The notes beneath the pieces are model-generated. The model was not told the origin of the DNA, searched no databases, and saw nothing but the letters and a program-made list of their open reading frames with translations. Position numbers and translations under genes: made by a program. From Prosthecochloris sp. (GTDB lineage Bacteria > Bacteroidota > Chlorobiia > Chlorobiales > Chlorobiaceae), in NCBI GenBank assembly GCA_004028745.1, contig RAZP01000039.1, positions 1-42,009 on the forward strand: DNA of 42,009 bases, written 5' to 3'. This document shows positions 15,145-23,470 of this stretch, piece after piece (within the stretch, counting starts at the first letter, position 1; each line of letters begins with the position of its first letter).

Positions 15145-16764
15145 ATGATGAAGGAAACAGGTAAAATCACCACCTATCTTTCTATCATACTTCTTCTGGC
15201 CGTGGTTCTAATGCCTTCAAGCACAAGTTATGCCAAGAACCCCACTAAGTGGCCATATGGAGGTGTACCGGACTCATCGAAAACGGCTGATTGGCTGGAA
15301 CATACCCCAGTAATTTTCAAGCAATATAGTGATTTCAGTTATTTAAAATTCTCGGAAAATGCTGATTTCAGGTTTTCACAGTTCATGCATGCCGGGATTT
15401 TCAAGGAATCAGAGTTCTCGGAAACAGCTGATTTCTGGGGATCAAAGTTCTCGGAAACAGCTGATTTCAGGAAATCGAAATTTTCGGGGCCAAATAGTTT
15501 TTTAGGCTCAAAGTTCTTAAATGGAGCGTTGTTCAGTAATTCAAGATTTTTGGAGTCAGCCATTTTTAGTCAATCAGCATTTTTAAACGAGGCTTATTTC
15601 CAGAAAACACTATTCTCGGAACAGGCTAAATTCCAGGCAACACTGTTCAAGGGAAAGGCTGATTTTTCATTCTCAAAGTTTTTGGGAGAAGCTGATTTCT
15701 GGAAAACACAGTTTTTGGACAATGTTAATTTCTCGTTCTCAAAGTTTTCGGAACAGGCCAATTTTATACGATCAAAGTTTTCGAAAGAAACCTCTTTCTA
15801 CGAATCAACATTTTCGGAGAATGTTGATTTTGAGAATGCTATTTTTGGTACAACCTTCAATATTGCTGGAACAAGATTTGAAAAAGGAGTTGATCTAAGA
15901 AGAACTGATCTTAGTAAAGCCAAAATATTATTCGATCATCGCACCTTTTTCCCTCTCGGTACATTGAAAGCACACTGGAGCCAGTTAAAAGGGAGGTTAT
16001 TTCTATTAAATATAACCAGCCCAATCGCTGAAGAATCCTACGTAATACACCAATTATTAAAATTGGCACCTGATAGTCTTATTGCAAAAAGTGGTGGTCA
16101 CCATATCGGATATAATCGAGTAAAAACTAAGTTGGATAGCTTAGAAGCTCATAGAGGTCCGGACGATTATAGTCAGACAGAAATATTTTACCATCGCCTG
16201 AGGGACAACTACTTGAAGCAAAATGATCGGGCTTCAGCCGATAAGGTAATGTATGAACTTGAATCGAAACGCACAGAGTATTTAAGAGAACCTCTCTGGG
16301 CACTGTATGGTTGGTTTCTGGGGTGGGGATACAAACCTTTGCGGTTTGTGTTAACGGTCTTCTTGCTTGCTGTGTTGCCGTTTTCTTTCCTGTGGTACAA
16401 ATGTTTCTATCATCGTGTTGTGCCGCTGGTCGCTCAATTAAATGAAGAACAGAAAAAGCTACTATCCAATCCAATCTCCTTACAGCAAAAAACATTTCTG
16501 AAAATCTTCAAGTATAAAACGTATAACCATCATGAGGCCTCAGGTGTTGCGAACATCTTTGCACGTCTGTGGCATGTCGTTCATTTTAGTGCCTCCGTGT
16601 TATTCAGTATCCGTTTTAACAAAGCGTGGATACAAATGGAAGATCGAGCTTTTCTTACGTGGGTAACGGCTGAATGGGCCTTGGGTATCGGGCTGTATGT
16701 TACTTTTGCGATTCTGGTAAAAAGCTATGAATTCGGCTATGTAAAGGGCCTGCTCGGCTTCTGA
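15145..16764 (+). CDS. Pentapeptide-repeat membrane protein (Pentapeptide_3 type), 539 aa
   Basis: A signal or membrane segment (about 10-30) is followed by about 20 turns of an 11-residue pattern, F-x5-F-x4 (for example FSETADFWGSK), from about residue 60 to 250. By analogy with the family this should form a right-handed beta helix. Then come a charged linker (YHRLRDNYLKQNDRASADKV), a membrane helix (VLTVFLLAVLPFSFLWY) and a second hydrophobic pair near the C-terminus. This layout resembles pentapeptide-repeat proteins ending in a two-helix ion-channel domain, but the expected selectivity filter (TxxTxGYGD-like) is absent: the region reads FSASVLFSIRFNKAWIQMED. Function unknown. The DNA is more AT-rich than the flanking core genes, and a 23-base stretch is repeated at 15413 and 15446. 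It is probably an acquired gene. Confidence 0.8.
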   Translation: MMKETGKITTYLSIILLLAVVLMPSSTSYAKNPTKWPYGGVPDSSKTADWLEHTPVIFKQYSDFSYLKFSENADFRFSQFMHAGIFKESEFSETADFWGSKFSETADFRKSKFSGPNSFLGSKFLNGALFSNSRFLESAIFSQSAFLNEAYFQKTLFSEQAKFQATLFKGKADFSFSKFLGEADFWKTQFLDNVNFSFSKFSEQANFIRSKFSKETSFYESTFSENVDFENAIFGTTFNIAGTRFEKGVDLRRTDLSKAKILFDHRTFFPLGTLKAHWSQLKGRLFLLNITSPIAEESYVIHQLLKLAPDSLIAKSGGHHIGYNRVKTKLDSLEAHRGPDDYSQTEIFYHRLRDNYLKQNDRASADKVMYELESKRTEYLREPLWALYGWFLGWGYKPLRFVLTVFLLAVLPFSFLWYKCFYHRVVPLVAQLNEEQKKLLSNPISLQQKTFLKIFKYKTYNHHEASGVANIFARLWHVVHFSASVLFSIRFNKAWIQMEDRAFLTWVTAEWALGIGLYVTFAILVKSYEFGYVKGLLGF

Positions 16765-16789
16765 CACAAACGCCTTGCGCTCAACCGGG

Positions 16790-17232
16790 TATTCTCCAAG
16801 CTCCCCTTCCATACAGTGTTGGATCATTCGGCAACTCGTTGTTACGTTTATCGGCCTGGCCAAAAGTTGCTTTAGAATCCTTTAATGAGTTATGTGCCCA
16901 TTGTCGGCCCGATTGATGCCTTTTTGTTGTCACATTGCTCCGCAGGAAATCAACAAGCAGCATGTTCCTTGCCGGATCCGCGCTGTGTCTACCTCTACGC
17001 AACCCCTCTCAGTATCGCTACGGATTTGTTCAGCAAGTTCCTTAACTTCCTTGTTGTGTTGACGCTCTTGCGGATTACGAGGCTTCAGGTAGATGTACAG
17101 TTTCAGGGACTTCCATCTTGAGATCTTGCCTCCTGGAAGCTTGAGCGAAGGACTGTACTCAAGTCTGAGGTTTTGATCCGGTTTTCGCTTACTGCCCTGC
17201 TTGAGATCACGCACTCTGAGATAGACGTTCAT
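16790..17232 (-). pseudogene. Tyrosine recombinase (integrase) remnant: arm domain and part of core-binding domain
   Basis: From ATG 17232 leftward the frame reads MNVYLRVRDLKQGSKRKPDQ, then KSLKLYIYLKPRNPQERQHN and KEVKELAEQIRS. This is the pattern of the N-terminal arm DNA-binding domain of Bacteroidetes/Chlorobi integrases (GlyLY-KP-T-EEK-HN-ET-LAEAIR). After IRS that frame loses sense. Plausible core-binding sequence continues in another frame (RHSADPARNMLLVDFLRSN, KRHQSGRQWAHNSLKDS) down to about 16790. The catalytic domain is missing where the pentapeptide gene begins. Frameshifts and truncation make it a pseudogene. It is the only gene-like content of the 16765-17317 gap. Confidence 0.65.
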
Positions 17233-17317
17233 GAGCCATTCTTGTCCCGTTACAAAGAAATGATACAAGAATGGCACAAAAAGTAACAAAGAGTTCGTCA
17301 ATATTAGGAGAAAACGA

Positions 17318-18325
17318 ATGAATCAGGAAAGAGAAGAGACCCCAAAATCCTTTGCTGACAAGGATTTTTCAGCGGAAAGCTATTTAGCCTATAAACGAGC
17401 ATCTTTTATCGATATAGGCACCAATACCGCCCTTTTGCTCATTGCAGACCTTGATCCGGTAAACAACCGGATAGTTCCCGTACTGCACCGCCAGACAATA
17501 GTCAGACTCGGGAAAAATGTCGATGAACAAAAGATCATCGACCACACTGCCATGCAGCGCCTTATCCAATGCATGCTTGATTTCAAAGACCTGAGCAAGG
17601 AACACAAGGCGCAAAGTATTGTTGCAGCTGGAACCAGCGCGCTCCGCGACGCAAAAAACCGCATGGAGATCATTGACGAGGTCGTCATGGCGAGCGGTAT
17701 TGTCATTAAAACCCTAAGTGGCGAAGAAGAGGCTGCAATGACTTTCTCCGGCGCTGTTGCAGGAATGGAAGATATACCCGAATTGTTTACCGTTATCGAT
17801 ATCGGTGGCGGCAGCACTGAAATATCCATGGGTGACTTCTCCCATATCGAGCACAGCATCAGTCTCGATGTTGGTTCCGTCCGCCTTACAGAACGATTTT
17901 TTACCGGCCTGCCACCGTCTGAAGAAGAATTCCTGGCAGCAAAAGAGGAGATCAATAGGATGTTTACGGGTAATCTTGAACCGTTTTTTACAGGCAGGGA
18001 ACAGGTTTTTGGAGTAGCAGGTACACTGACAACGATAGCCACGCTTGTCTCAGAACTCGAGGCGTTCGACCCGGTAAAGCTCCACAACTATCCACTCCGG
18101 TATGACCAGGTTAAGCAACTGCTCGAAGAGCTGCAATCATTAACCGTTGATCAAATTATCGGCAAAGGGGTTGCCGAAGGCAGAGCCGACGTTATCACCA
18201 TGGGCACCCTCATCCTGCACCAGTTCATGAGACTGCTCGGCATAACGGAACTGCGCGTCAGTGTTCAGGGACTTCGCTACGGACTTGCTTTGAAAGAGCT
18301 GCAAAAGCTCCAGACCGCAGAATAA
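17318..18325 (+). CDS. Ppx/GppA family exopolyphosphatase / pppGpp phosphohydrolase
   Basis: The family hydrolyses polyphosphate ends or converts pppGpp to ppGpp. The 335-residue single-module protein shows the actin-like fold motifs ASFIDIGTNTALLLIAD (about 28-44), SIVAAGTSALRDAKN, LSGEEEAAMTFSGAV and FTVIDIGGGSTEISMG (about 155-170), then GVAGTLTTIATL and GRADVITMGTLIL. This length fits the short Ppx2/GppA-type form without the C-terminal HD domain. The start is well supported by AGGAG seven bases before the ATG. It stands alone, convergent with the next gene. Confidence 0.93.
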   Translation: MNQEREETPKSFADKDFSAESYLAYKRASFIDIGTNTALLLIADLDPVNNRIVPVLHRQTIVRLGKNVDEQKIIDHTAMQRLIQCMLDFKDLSKEHKAQSIVAAGTSALRDAKNRMEIIDEVVMASGIVIKTLSGEEEAAMTFSGAVAGMEDIPELFTVIDIGGGSTEISMGDFSHIEHSISLDVGSVRLTERFFTGLPPSEEEFLAAKEEINRMFTGNLEPFFTGREQVFGVAGTLTTIATLVSELEAFDPVKLHNYPLRYDQVKQLLEELQSLTVDQIIGKGVAEGRADVITMGTLILHQFMRLLGITELRVSVQGLRYGLALKELQKLQTAE

Positions 18326-18335
18326 TAAATAATGC

Positions 18336-18366
18336 TGCTGCTCCGGCAAAAAGCCTTGGAGCAGCA
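18336..18366. terminator. Hairpin between convergent genes, likely terminator
   Basis: Arms TGCTGCTCC (18336-18344) and GGAGCAGCA (18358-18366) form a 9-bp stem with an inner GGC/GCC pair around AAAAA. It lies 11 bp after the Ppx/GppA stop and before the stop of the convergent gene. On the minus strand a T-rich stretch precedes the stem, not follows it, so efficiency is uncertain. Confidence 0.6.
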
Positions 18367-18383
18367 AGCGAAGGGGAAAAAAA

Positions 18384-19061
18384 TCAGGATTCTTTTACGC
18401 AACGGACTGACAAACCGTTTTCCATACAGGTATCATTACGGAACAGAAAAGAATTTCTGCCGCTCATGTTTCTGAACCAGGCATATCCCCGGACAAACAC
18501 TGTCGATGTCCAGAATAGCCCGTTCATTCCCTTATAAAAAAAGCGTCCGTCATTACGCCGATAGCCCCCCGGCAGGGCGCAGAAGCCGGTGCGTCCGGTA
18601 ACCGGTTTACAGGGAAGAGGCCAGAACGACGCTGCCTTGAGGTTACTTGCAGCAAAAAGCTTGCCGCCAAAAGTGCCTGCAAGATGCTCCCAGTCTTTAT
18701 CAGAGGGGATTCTCCAGCCTTCTGGCGCAAGGCCCCTGGGATCATTTACCGCGTACCAGTTGTAGAGTTTGCCGTATACCTCGCCATCCCCCGAACGGTT
18801 CCGGTAATAACACCAAGCCCCTTCCTTTTTCCGGGCGGCATCCACCCACTCAGCAGGGGTAGCCGCATGACGGATAGGGTCGCCATTTCTGTAATGGCTC
18901 ACGTTCAGGTTTCGAGCCATCCAGACCTGCCCGTTTATCTTAACGGTTTTGTAAACATTGCCATCGACATCGGTAATGGGGTACCCATAGGCAGGTTTGC
19001 CGATGCTCACTACAGCAAACGACAGACACATTGCCAGTACAAAGGCAAGAGTATGTTTCAT
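18384..19061 (-). CDS. Secreted Fibrobacter succinogenes major paralogous (FISUMP) domain protein
   Basis: The 225-residue protein has a signal peptide (MKHTLAFVLAMCLSFAVVSIG..., cleavage probably after KPAYG) followed by one complete FISUMP domain. Its hallmarks are DVDGNVYKTVKINGQVWMARNLNVSHY, YGKLYNWYAVND, LAPEGWRIPSDKDWEHLA, GFCALPGGYRRNDGRFF, GLFWTST and LSVRCVKES at the end. The domain has no known enzymatic role; it is found on exported proteins of Bacteroidetes, Fibrobacteres and Chlorobi. Four cysteines in the mature part could pair in the periplasm. It is monocistronic. Confidence 0.88.
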   Translation of the reverse strand: MKHTLAFVLAMCLSFAVVSIGKPAYGYPITDVDGNVYKTVKINGQVWMARNLNVSHYRNGDPIRHAATPAEWVDAARKKEGAWCYYRNRSGDGEVYGKLYNWYAVNDPRGLAPEGWRIPSDKDWEHLAGTFGGKLFAASNLKAASFWPLPCKPVTGRTGFCALPGGYRRNDGRFFYKGMNGLFWTSTVFVRGYAWFRNMSGRNSFLFRNDTCMENGLSVRCVKES

Positions 19062-19321
19062 GGCCGTGATTTCTGGGGGTTAGGGGTAACGCTACTTTAC
19101 AAAAAACATCAACCACTTTTCTAATATAAAAAAAACCTACAGCTAAAATGCAATATTACGCAAAAGAGCATGGTTTTTGCGGGCAAATCCCCCATACCAC
19201 GTCATTACCGTAATAATATACAGAGACCGGCAGCCTTGATCGAAGTAATATGTGCACTGATTACTCTGGCACAGACAAGCAACCGCTAAAGGAAAAAACA
19301 CGTCAAGAGTAACGTTCATAA
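19062..19321. other. Intergenic region, no gene seen
   Basis: AT-rich stretch upstream of the leftward FISUMP gene, so presumably holding its promoter. No clear promoter motif, hairpin or coding frame was recognised. It runs into the MITE-like copy at 19322. Confidence 0.5.
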
Positions 19322-19453
19322 GGGCACCTCTATTAATTGTCGTGAGTGACCTGAAGACAAGGCGGACGGAGTCTCGATTTTATCGGGAGAGTGTCCCGAC
19401 AAGTCGGGATCAACAAAGCATTCAGGTTGCGCGACAAATTAATAGAGGCGCCC
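19322..19453. mobile_element. MITE-like element, full copy B (132 bp)
   Basis: The ends GGGCACCTCTATTAATT and AATTAATAGAGGCGCCC are 17-bp inverted repeats with one mismatch. The interior shares the palindrome TCCCGAC-AA-GTCGGGA plus ATCAAC with copy A, and has no coding frame. The right end overlaps the 3' end of the methyltransferase gene and supplies its last four codons and stop. Flanks ATAA and ACAA are a poor match for a target duplication. Confidence 0.8.
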
Positions 19454-20644
19454 ACAATAGAGACACAACAGCCGTCTGCGGGAGTCTTTTAAAAAAAACA
19501 GATAGTGCTCATCACTTTCTTTCAGGCAGTATATACGTCGTATCTCATCAGGCGAAAGAGGGAAATCACGGCGCTGGATACTTGCTGCGGCAATACCATG
19601 TTCTTTCAGGAAAGACTTCAGAACTCTGGGTTTGTAAGGAAGAGCCGCCATAACCCGGAAACTTCTGCCGGGGAACCGCTCGATTTTCCTCCCTGAGGTC
19701 AAATAGTCAATCGTGGGATTGATGAACTGCAGTTCGTAATGCTCCGCCAAGACCGCCGTCAGGCGTGCTTTTATGATTGCAGGATCCGGCTCATAAAAAT
19801 AGGCGCCGGCACCTGCAACCCGTTTCCTTCGCCCTGCCTCCTTATCGGACAGAAAAAACGTCTCACCGCCGCGACCCAGACACACGGCTTTTACTACAAC
19901 AGGCTCATCCGCTTTCTCCCTTTCACAGAAGAGCAGCACTTCTTTGCACTCCCGGTCAACCGACAGCACAAGAACCTGTGAAAGTGATGGCAGCTTTTCA
20001 CGAAGCGCGCTGATTTCAAGTGCAGGGGAAGCTTTCACACATAACTTCCTGGCTTTACACAGCAGCAGATCGTGCAGTTTCACTACATTCGGTTCTGCAT
20101 CTTCAAGAGACACCGAGCGTTTTCCCTTTTCGCGCCTTGCTGGGTCAAGGAAGATCCAGTCGAAGGTGTTGTCAGAACTAACTTCAAGCAGCTCTGTACT
20201 GTCGCCCCGAATTATGGTGATGTTGTTTATGCCAAGTTCCCGAAAGTTATGCGATGCAACCTCAGCGAGCACTTCATCCCTCTCCACATAGATGACTTCC
20301 TCAAACCGGTTTGCAAAAAAGGTACTATCGACGCCAAGCCCACCGGTCATGTCCAGCAATTTTTTTCCTGCCATCTCCTCCAGTCCTGATTTGTAGTGGG
20401 CCGTCCTTTCGCCCGAAGCCTGTTCGAGGGAAAGCGTCGTGTAAAGAAGGTTCCGGAGTGAGAGATTCGGCAGTTTTTTTGCAGCCTTATGCCTGCATGC
20501 TATCTGTTCCGCAATTGCCCTTACGGGCAAGCTGTTCCGATCATGAAACTTCATGGCAAACGCTGCCGGATCATCACCGATGTGTTTTTCTATCAACTCC
20601 TGAACGTCAGGGTCAAAGAGTGCTTGTAATTCCTCCGGGGTCAT
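19439..20644 (-). CDS. SAM-dependent methyltransferase with THUMP-like C-terminal domain
   Basis: The 401-residue protein has an N-terminal helical part, a class I SAM site MAGKKLLDMTGGLGVDSTFF (about 91-110), an acidic loop YVERDEVLAEVASHNF, and an NPPY-like catalytic position FDWIFLDPARREKGKR (about 161-176). A C-terminal domain follows with INPTIDYLTSGRKI and FPGRSFRV, as in THUMP-like domains of uncharacterised RNA methyltransferases. The substrate is unknown; rRNA or tRNA is likely by family. The last residues GRLY and the stop are encoded by the end of the MITE-like copy B, so the original C-terminus has probably been replaced or trimmed. Confidence 0.85.
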   Translation of the reverse strand: MTPEELQALFDPDVQELIEKHIGDDPAAFAMKFHDRNSLPVRAIAEQIACRHKAAKKLPNLSLRNLLYTTLSLEQASGERTAHYKSGLEEMAGKKLLDMTGGLGVDSTFFANRFEEVIYVERDEVLAEVASHNFRELGINNITIIRGDSTELLEVSSDNTFDWIFLDPARREKGKRSVSLEDAEPNVVKLHDLLLCKARKLCVKASPALEISALREKLPSLSQVLVLSVDRECKEVLLFCEREKADEPVVVKAVCLGRGGETFFLSDKEAGRRKRVAGAGAYFYEPDPAIIKARLTAVLAEHYELQFINPTIDYLTSGRKIERFPGRSFRVMAALPYKPRVLKSFLKEHGIAAASIQRRDFPLSPDEIRRIYCLKESDEHYLFFLKDSRRRLLCLYCGRLY

Positions 20645-20771
20645 GGATTAGCTTGAGAGAATTTTCTTTGAGACTGTGCATGGATATCTTTTCCATTTCC
20701 TACCTTTGAAAGTATAGACATTAACACGATGGATTTCATAGCATTCACCCATCAAAAAAGGAGGTCCCCTC

Positions 20772-21287
20772 ATGAAAAAAACATCTTTTCTTGTTTCGGC
20801 AATGACTATCCTGCTGATCTGTTTCAGCATGGTGTTACAGGTTAAACCGGCTTCCGCAGAGACTTTTTCCTTCCTCGGGCCTTCGGGCGGGCCGGGAGGA
20901 AACTATTTTGCCGATAACCAGACCGGCGGCCTCCGGGTTGTGGAAGTCCGTGTTCGGTCGGGAGTATATATCGATGCCGTTCAGTTTGTCTATGAAAACA
21001 AAATCGGACAGGTCATTACCGGTAAAATACATGGAGGACAGGGGGGCAATCTCGATGTTTTCAAGCTTCAACCCGGTGAAACCATCACCAGGGTAACGGG
21101 CAAACATGGAAACTACATCGACTCTATGCAACTGGTCACCAGCAAAGGGCGGACAAAAGGATGGGGAGGAACCGGAGGCTCTGTCCACTACACTTACAGC
21201 GCCCCTCCCGGATCACGTATTCACGGACTTTTCGGGAGATCAGGAGTCTATGTCGATGCGCTCGGTGTCATTCTTTCAACCCCGTGA
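20772..21287 (+). CDS. Secreted jacalin-like lectin domain protein
   Basis: The 171-residue protein has a signal peptide (MKKTSFLVSAMTILLICFSMVLQ..., cleavage likely after ASA). One jacalin-type beta-prism domain follows: GPSGGPGGNYFAD, VRSGVYIDAVQFVYENK, HGGQGGNLDVFKLQPGETIT, GKHGNYIDSMQLVTSKG, WGGTGGS and GRSGVYVDALGVIL. Repeated G-x-Y-(I/V)-D strands are the three-fold pattern of the fold. Such domains bind carbohydrates; a surface or extracellular sugar-binding role is inferred. A perfect ribosome site, AAAGGAGGT (20757-20765), seven bases before the ATG, suggests strong translation; it is the best in the window. It stands alone. Confidence 0.88.
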   Translation: MKKTSFLVSAMTILLICFSMVLQVKPASAETFSFLGPSGGPGGNYFADNQTGGLRVVEVRVRSGVYIDAVQFVYENKIGQVITGKIHGGQGGNLDVFKLQPGETITRVTGKHGNYIDSMQLVTSKGRTKGWGGTGGSVHYTYSAPPGSRIHGLFGRSGVYVDALGVILSTP

Positions 21288-21301
21288 TGCAGCGAAAGAA
21301 A

Positions 21302-21328
21302 TCTGTCCCCGGATTTTCCGGGGACAGA
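21302..21328. terminator. Perfect 12-bp hairpin after the lectin gene
   Basis: TCTGTCCCCGGA and TCCGGGGACAGA pair perfectly around TTT. It sits 15 bp after the lectin stop and before the convergent bioA stop. No U-tract follows, so termination is likely but not certain. Confidence 0.6.
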
Positions 21329-21375
21329 CCGGAACAAATAATCCGACAGTCAAGAGATAACCACGAGAAACAGCT

Positions 21376-22647
21376 CTATGCAATATAGCTGACAACATCA
21401 CAAACTGCATCCGTCAGGGTCTTCAGTTCCTGCATTGTAATGATGTAGGGTGGCATGAGATAGACCAGCTTTCCGAAGGGACGCACCCAGACGCCTCTTT
21501 CAACGAAAAGCCTCTGGGCCAGGGCCATATCAACAGGCTGCTCAAGCTCGACAACCCCAATCGCACCAAGTACACGCACGTCGGTTACCCCCTCGAAACT
21601 CCTGCACGGCTCAAGGCCGGAAGACAATCCTTTTTCGATATCAAGAACGTTTTTCCACCAGTCTCTACCTGTAAGCAGGTCGATGCTTGCTACTGCAATG
21701 GAACAGGCCAGAGGGTTGGCCATGAACGTTGGGCCGTGCATAAACACTCCCGGCTCAGCTTCGGAGATCATTGACGCAACCTCGGTGGTCGTCAACGTTG
21801 CCGCAAGGGTCATGTAACCGCCGGTCAGGGCTTTCCCCACACAAAGAATATCAGGCACAATCCCGGCATGTTCTAGGGCAAACATTTTACCCGTGCGCCC
21901 GAACCCCGTCGCAATTTCGTCAAAGATCAACAGCACGCCATAGCGATCACACAGCTCCCTTGCTTTTCGAAGGTAATCCGGCGAGTAGAAACGCATCCCC
22001 CCGGCACCCTGTACTATAGGCTCAAGAATCACTGCCGCAATATCGGGATGATGCGACTCCAGCTTCCGGCGGAAATCATCGATGCACTCGTCACCACACA
22101 CCTCATGAAATCCGCAACGGGGAGCTTCGGCAAAAATCTGCTGCGGAAGTACCTCGCTGAAAAGGCTGTGCATACCGGTAACCGGATCGCAGACCGACAT
22201 GGCCACAAAAGTATCACCGTGATATCCTGACCTGACGGTTAGAAGACGATGCTTTTCCGGCCTGCCGGCAGCCTGGTGATACTGTAATGCCATCTTTATG
22301 GCAACTTCGACCGAAACCGAACCCGAGTCGCTGAAAAAAACCTTCTGCAGCGTTTCCGGAGTCAGTTCCACAAGGCGCTTTGTGAGCATAATCGCCGGCT
22401 CATGAGTCAGCCCCCCGAACATCACGTGACCCATGCTTTTGAGTTGTCGTATCACCGCCTCGTTCAGCACTGGATGATTGTAGCCATGAATCGCCGCCCA
22501 CCATGAAGACATGCCGTCGATAAGCCGCCCTCCGTCATCAAGCTCGATGTAGACCCCTGAAGCTCCTTTCACAGGGTACACCGGAAGTGGGTTATGCATG
22601 GAAGTATAGGGATGCCAGATATGCTCCCTGTCGAAATCAAGATCCAT
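21376..22647 (-). CDS. bioA: Adenosylmethionine-8-amino-7-oxononanoate aminotransferase
   Basis: PLP enzyme converting KAPA to DAPA with SAM as amino donor. The 423-residue sequence has WHPYTSMHNPLPV near the N-terminus, DGMSSWWAAIHGYNHPVLNEA, FFSDSGSVSVEVAIKMA, GYHGDTFVAMSV, LLIFDEIATGFGRTGKMFA, the PLP lysine in CVGKALTGGYMTLAAT and HGPTFMANPLACSIA. SWW and the Tyr-Thr near the start are typical of BioA. It is the last gene of the leftward biotin cluster and overlaps bioD by 11 bp. Confidence 0.97.
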   Translation of the reverse strand: MDLDFDREHIWHPYTSMHNPLPVYPVKGASGVYIELDDGGRLIDGMSSWWAAIHGYNHPVLNEAVIRQLKSMGHVMFGGLTHEPAIMLTKRLVELTPETLQKVFFSDSGSVSVEVAIKMALQYHQAAGRPEKHRLLTVRSGYHGDTFVAMSVCDPVTGMHSLFSEVLPQQIFAEAPRCGFHEVCGDECIDDFRRKLESHHPDIAAVILEPIVQGAGGMRFYSPDYLRKARELCDRYGVLLIFDEIATGFGRTGKMFALEHAGIVPDILCVGKALTGGYMTLAATLTTTEVASMISEAEPGVFMHGPTFMANPLACSIAVASIDLLTGRDWWKNVLDIEKGLSSGLEPCRSFEGVTDVRVLGAIGVVELEQPVDMALAQRLFVERGVWVRPFGKLVYLMPPYIITMQELKTLTDAVCDVVSYIA

Positions 22648-23332
22648 GGAATATTCTCGCTATGCCTTCATTGTTGAGACACGGACTGCTTTTCCCGATG
22701 TCCGGGAGTTCGATAACCGGACAGTGATACCCATATTCTCCGAGAGCATTGCGAAGCACCGTGAGCGTGTCTTGGGCAATAACTTTGTCGTCTCCTCCGG
22801 CAAGATTGTACACCAGTCCACTCAACTGCAGCCCGCGTTTTTTGCATGCTTCAATTGAAAGCAGCGTATGGTTGATGCTGCCGAGCCGGGAAGAAGCAAC
22901 AAGAATCAGCGGATATGACCGCTCCTGCAGATAATCGGCAAACAATAGTTGCTCGTTCAGGGGAACCAGAAGACCACCAGCCCCTTCGACGAGGACAATG
23001 TCGTATTTCGCTTGCAATTTTTGTGTCGCCTCATCTATAACTGCGGTATCGATAACCTGTTTTTCCTTGGCTGCCGCAAGATGCGGTGAAGCAGGGTAGC
23101 CAAACAGATAAGAACAGGTCGTACCATCACGATCGACATCCTGCAACGGCATGCCCATGATCTCGCGGTGCCTGATGATATCCTCCGAAACACTTCTGCC
23201 ACCGGTCTCAACCGGTTTCTGAGTAATAACACTTCGACCGGTTGCTTGCAGGGCACGTGCAAGAAAACCTGTTGCAACAGTCTTACCTATTCCGGTATCG
23301 ATCCCCGTTACCACAATGACTTTACCAGGCAC
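22637..23332 (-). CDS. bioD: Dethiobiotin synthetase
   Basis: ATP-dependent ring closure of DAPA to dethiobiotin with CO2. The 231-residue P-loop protein opens with KVIVVTGIDTGIGKTVATGFLARAL (P-loop about 11-17). It has TQKPVETGG, LFGYPASPHLAA, the VLVEGAGGLLVPL motif (about 113-125), ILVASSRLGSINHTLLSIEA and GLVYN. The start is GTG. The 138-bp gap to bioC, unusual in this tightly packed cluster, holds dispersed repeats. Its 3' end overlaps bioA. Confidence 0.96.
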   Translation of the reverse strand: MPGKVIVVTGIDTGIGKTVATGFLARALQATGRSVITQKPVETGGRSVSEDIIRHREIMGMPLQDVDRDGTTCSYLFGYPASPHLAAAKEKQVIDTAVIDEATQKLQAKYDIVLVEGAGGLLVPLNEQLLFADYLQERSYPLILVASSRLGSINHTLLSIEACKKRGLQLSGLVYNLAGGDDKVIAQDTLTVLRNALGEYGYHCPVIELPDIGKSSPCLNNEGIARIFHGS

Positions 23333-23342
23333 GTATGTTTAC

Positions 23343-23403
23343 TGTTGAGTTGTTGAACTGCTGCGTTGACAAGATCGTACTCGTACTCAGCAAAGCGGTA
23401 ATC
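23343..23403 (-). repeat. Octamer repeat (two units) plus 30-bp dispersed repeat, copy 2
   Basis: Read leftward, 23403-23374 repeats the block at 773-802 with one base difference. 23358-23343 reads GTTCAACA ACTCAACA. The repeats lie in the bioC-bioD gap, ending about 10 bp before the bioD start, inside what should be one transcript. Confidence 0.75.
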
Positions 23404-23470
23404 AAAAAACATTTGTTCCTAACCGAAAGACCCTTTACACTTTTTGACTTTTTCCTTTCGAATTTTGCTT

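Noticed and set aside
15413..15468. Possible CRISPR or tandem array (23-base repeats 33 bp apart)
   Set aside because: The repeats are in frame, encode the 11-residue beta-helix pattern, and degrade outside two units.
16600..16863. 87-codon minus-strand frame across the end of the pentapeptide gene
   Set aside because: Overlaps the 3' end of a convincing gene and has no integrase-like residues beyond the remnant.
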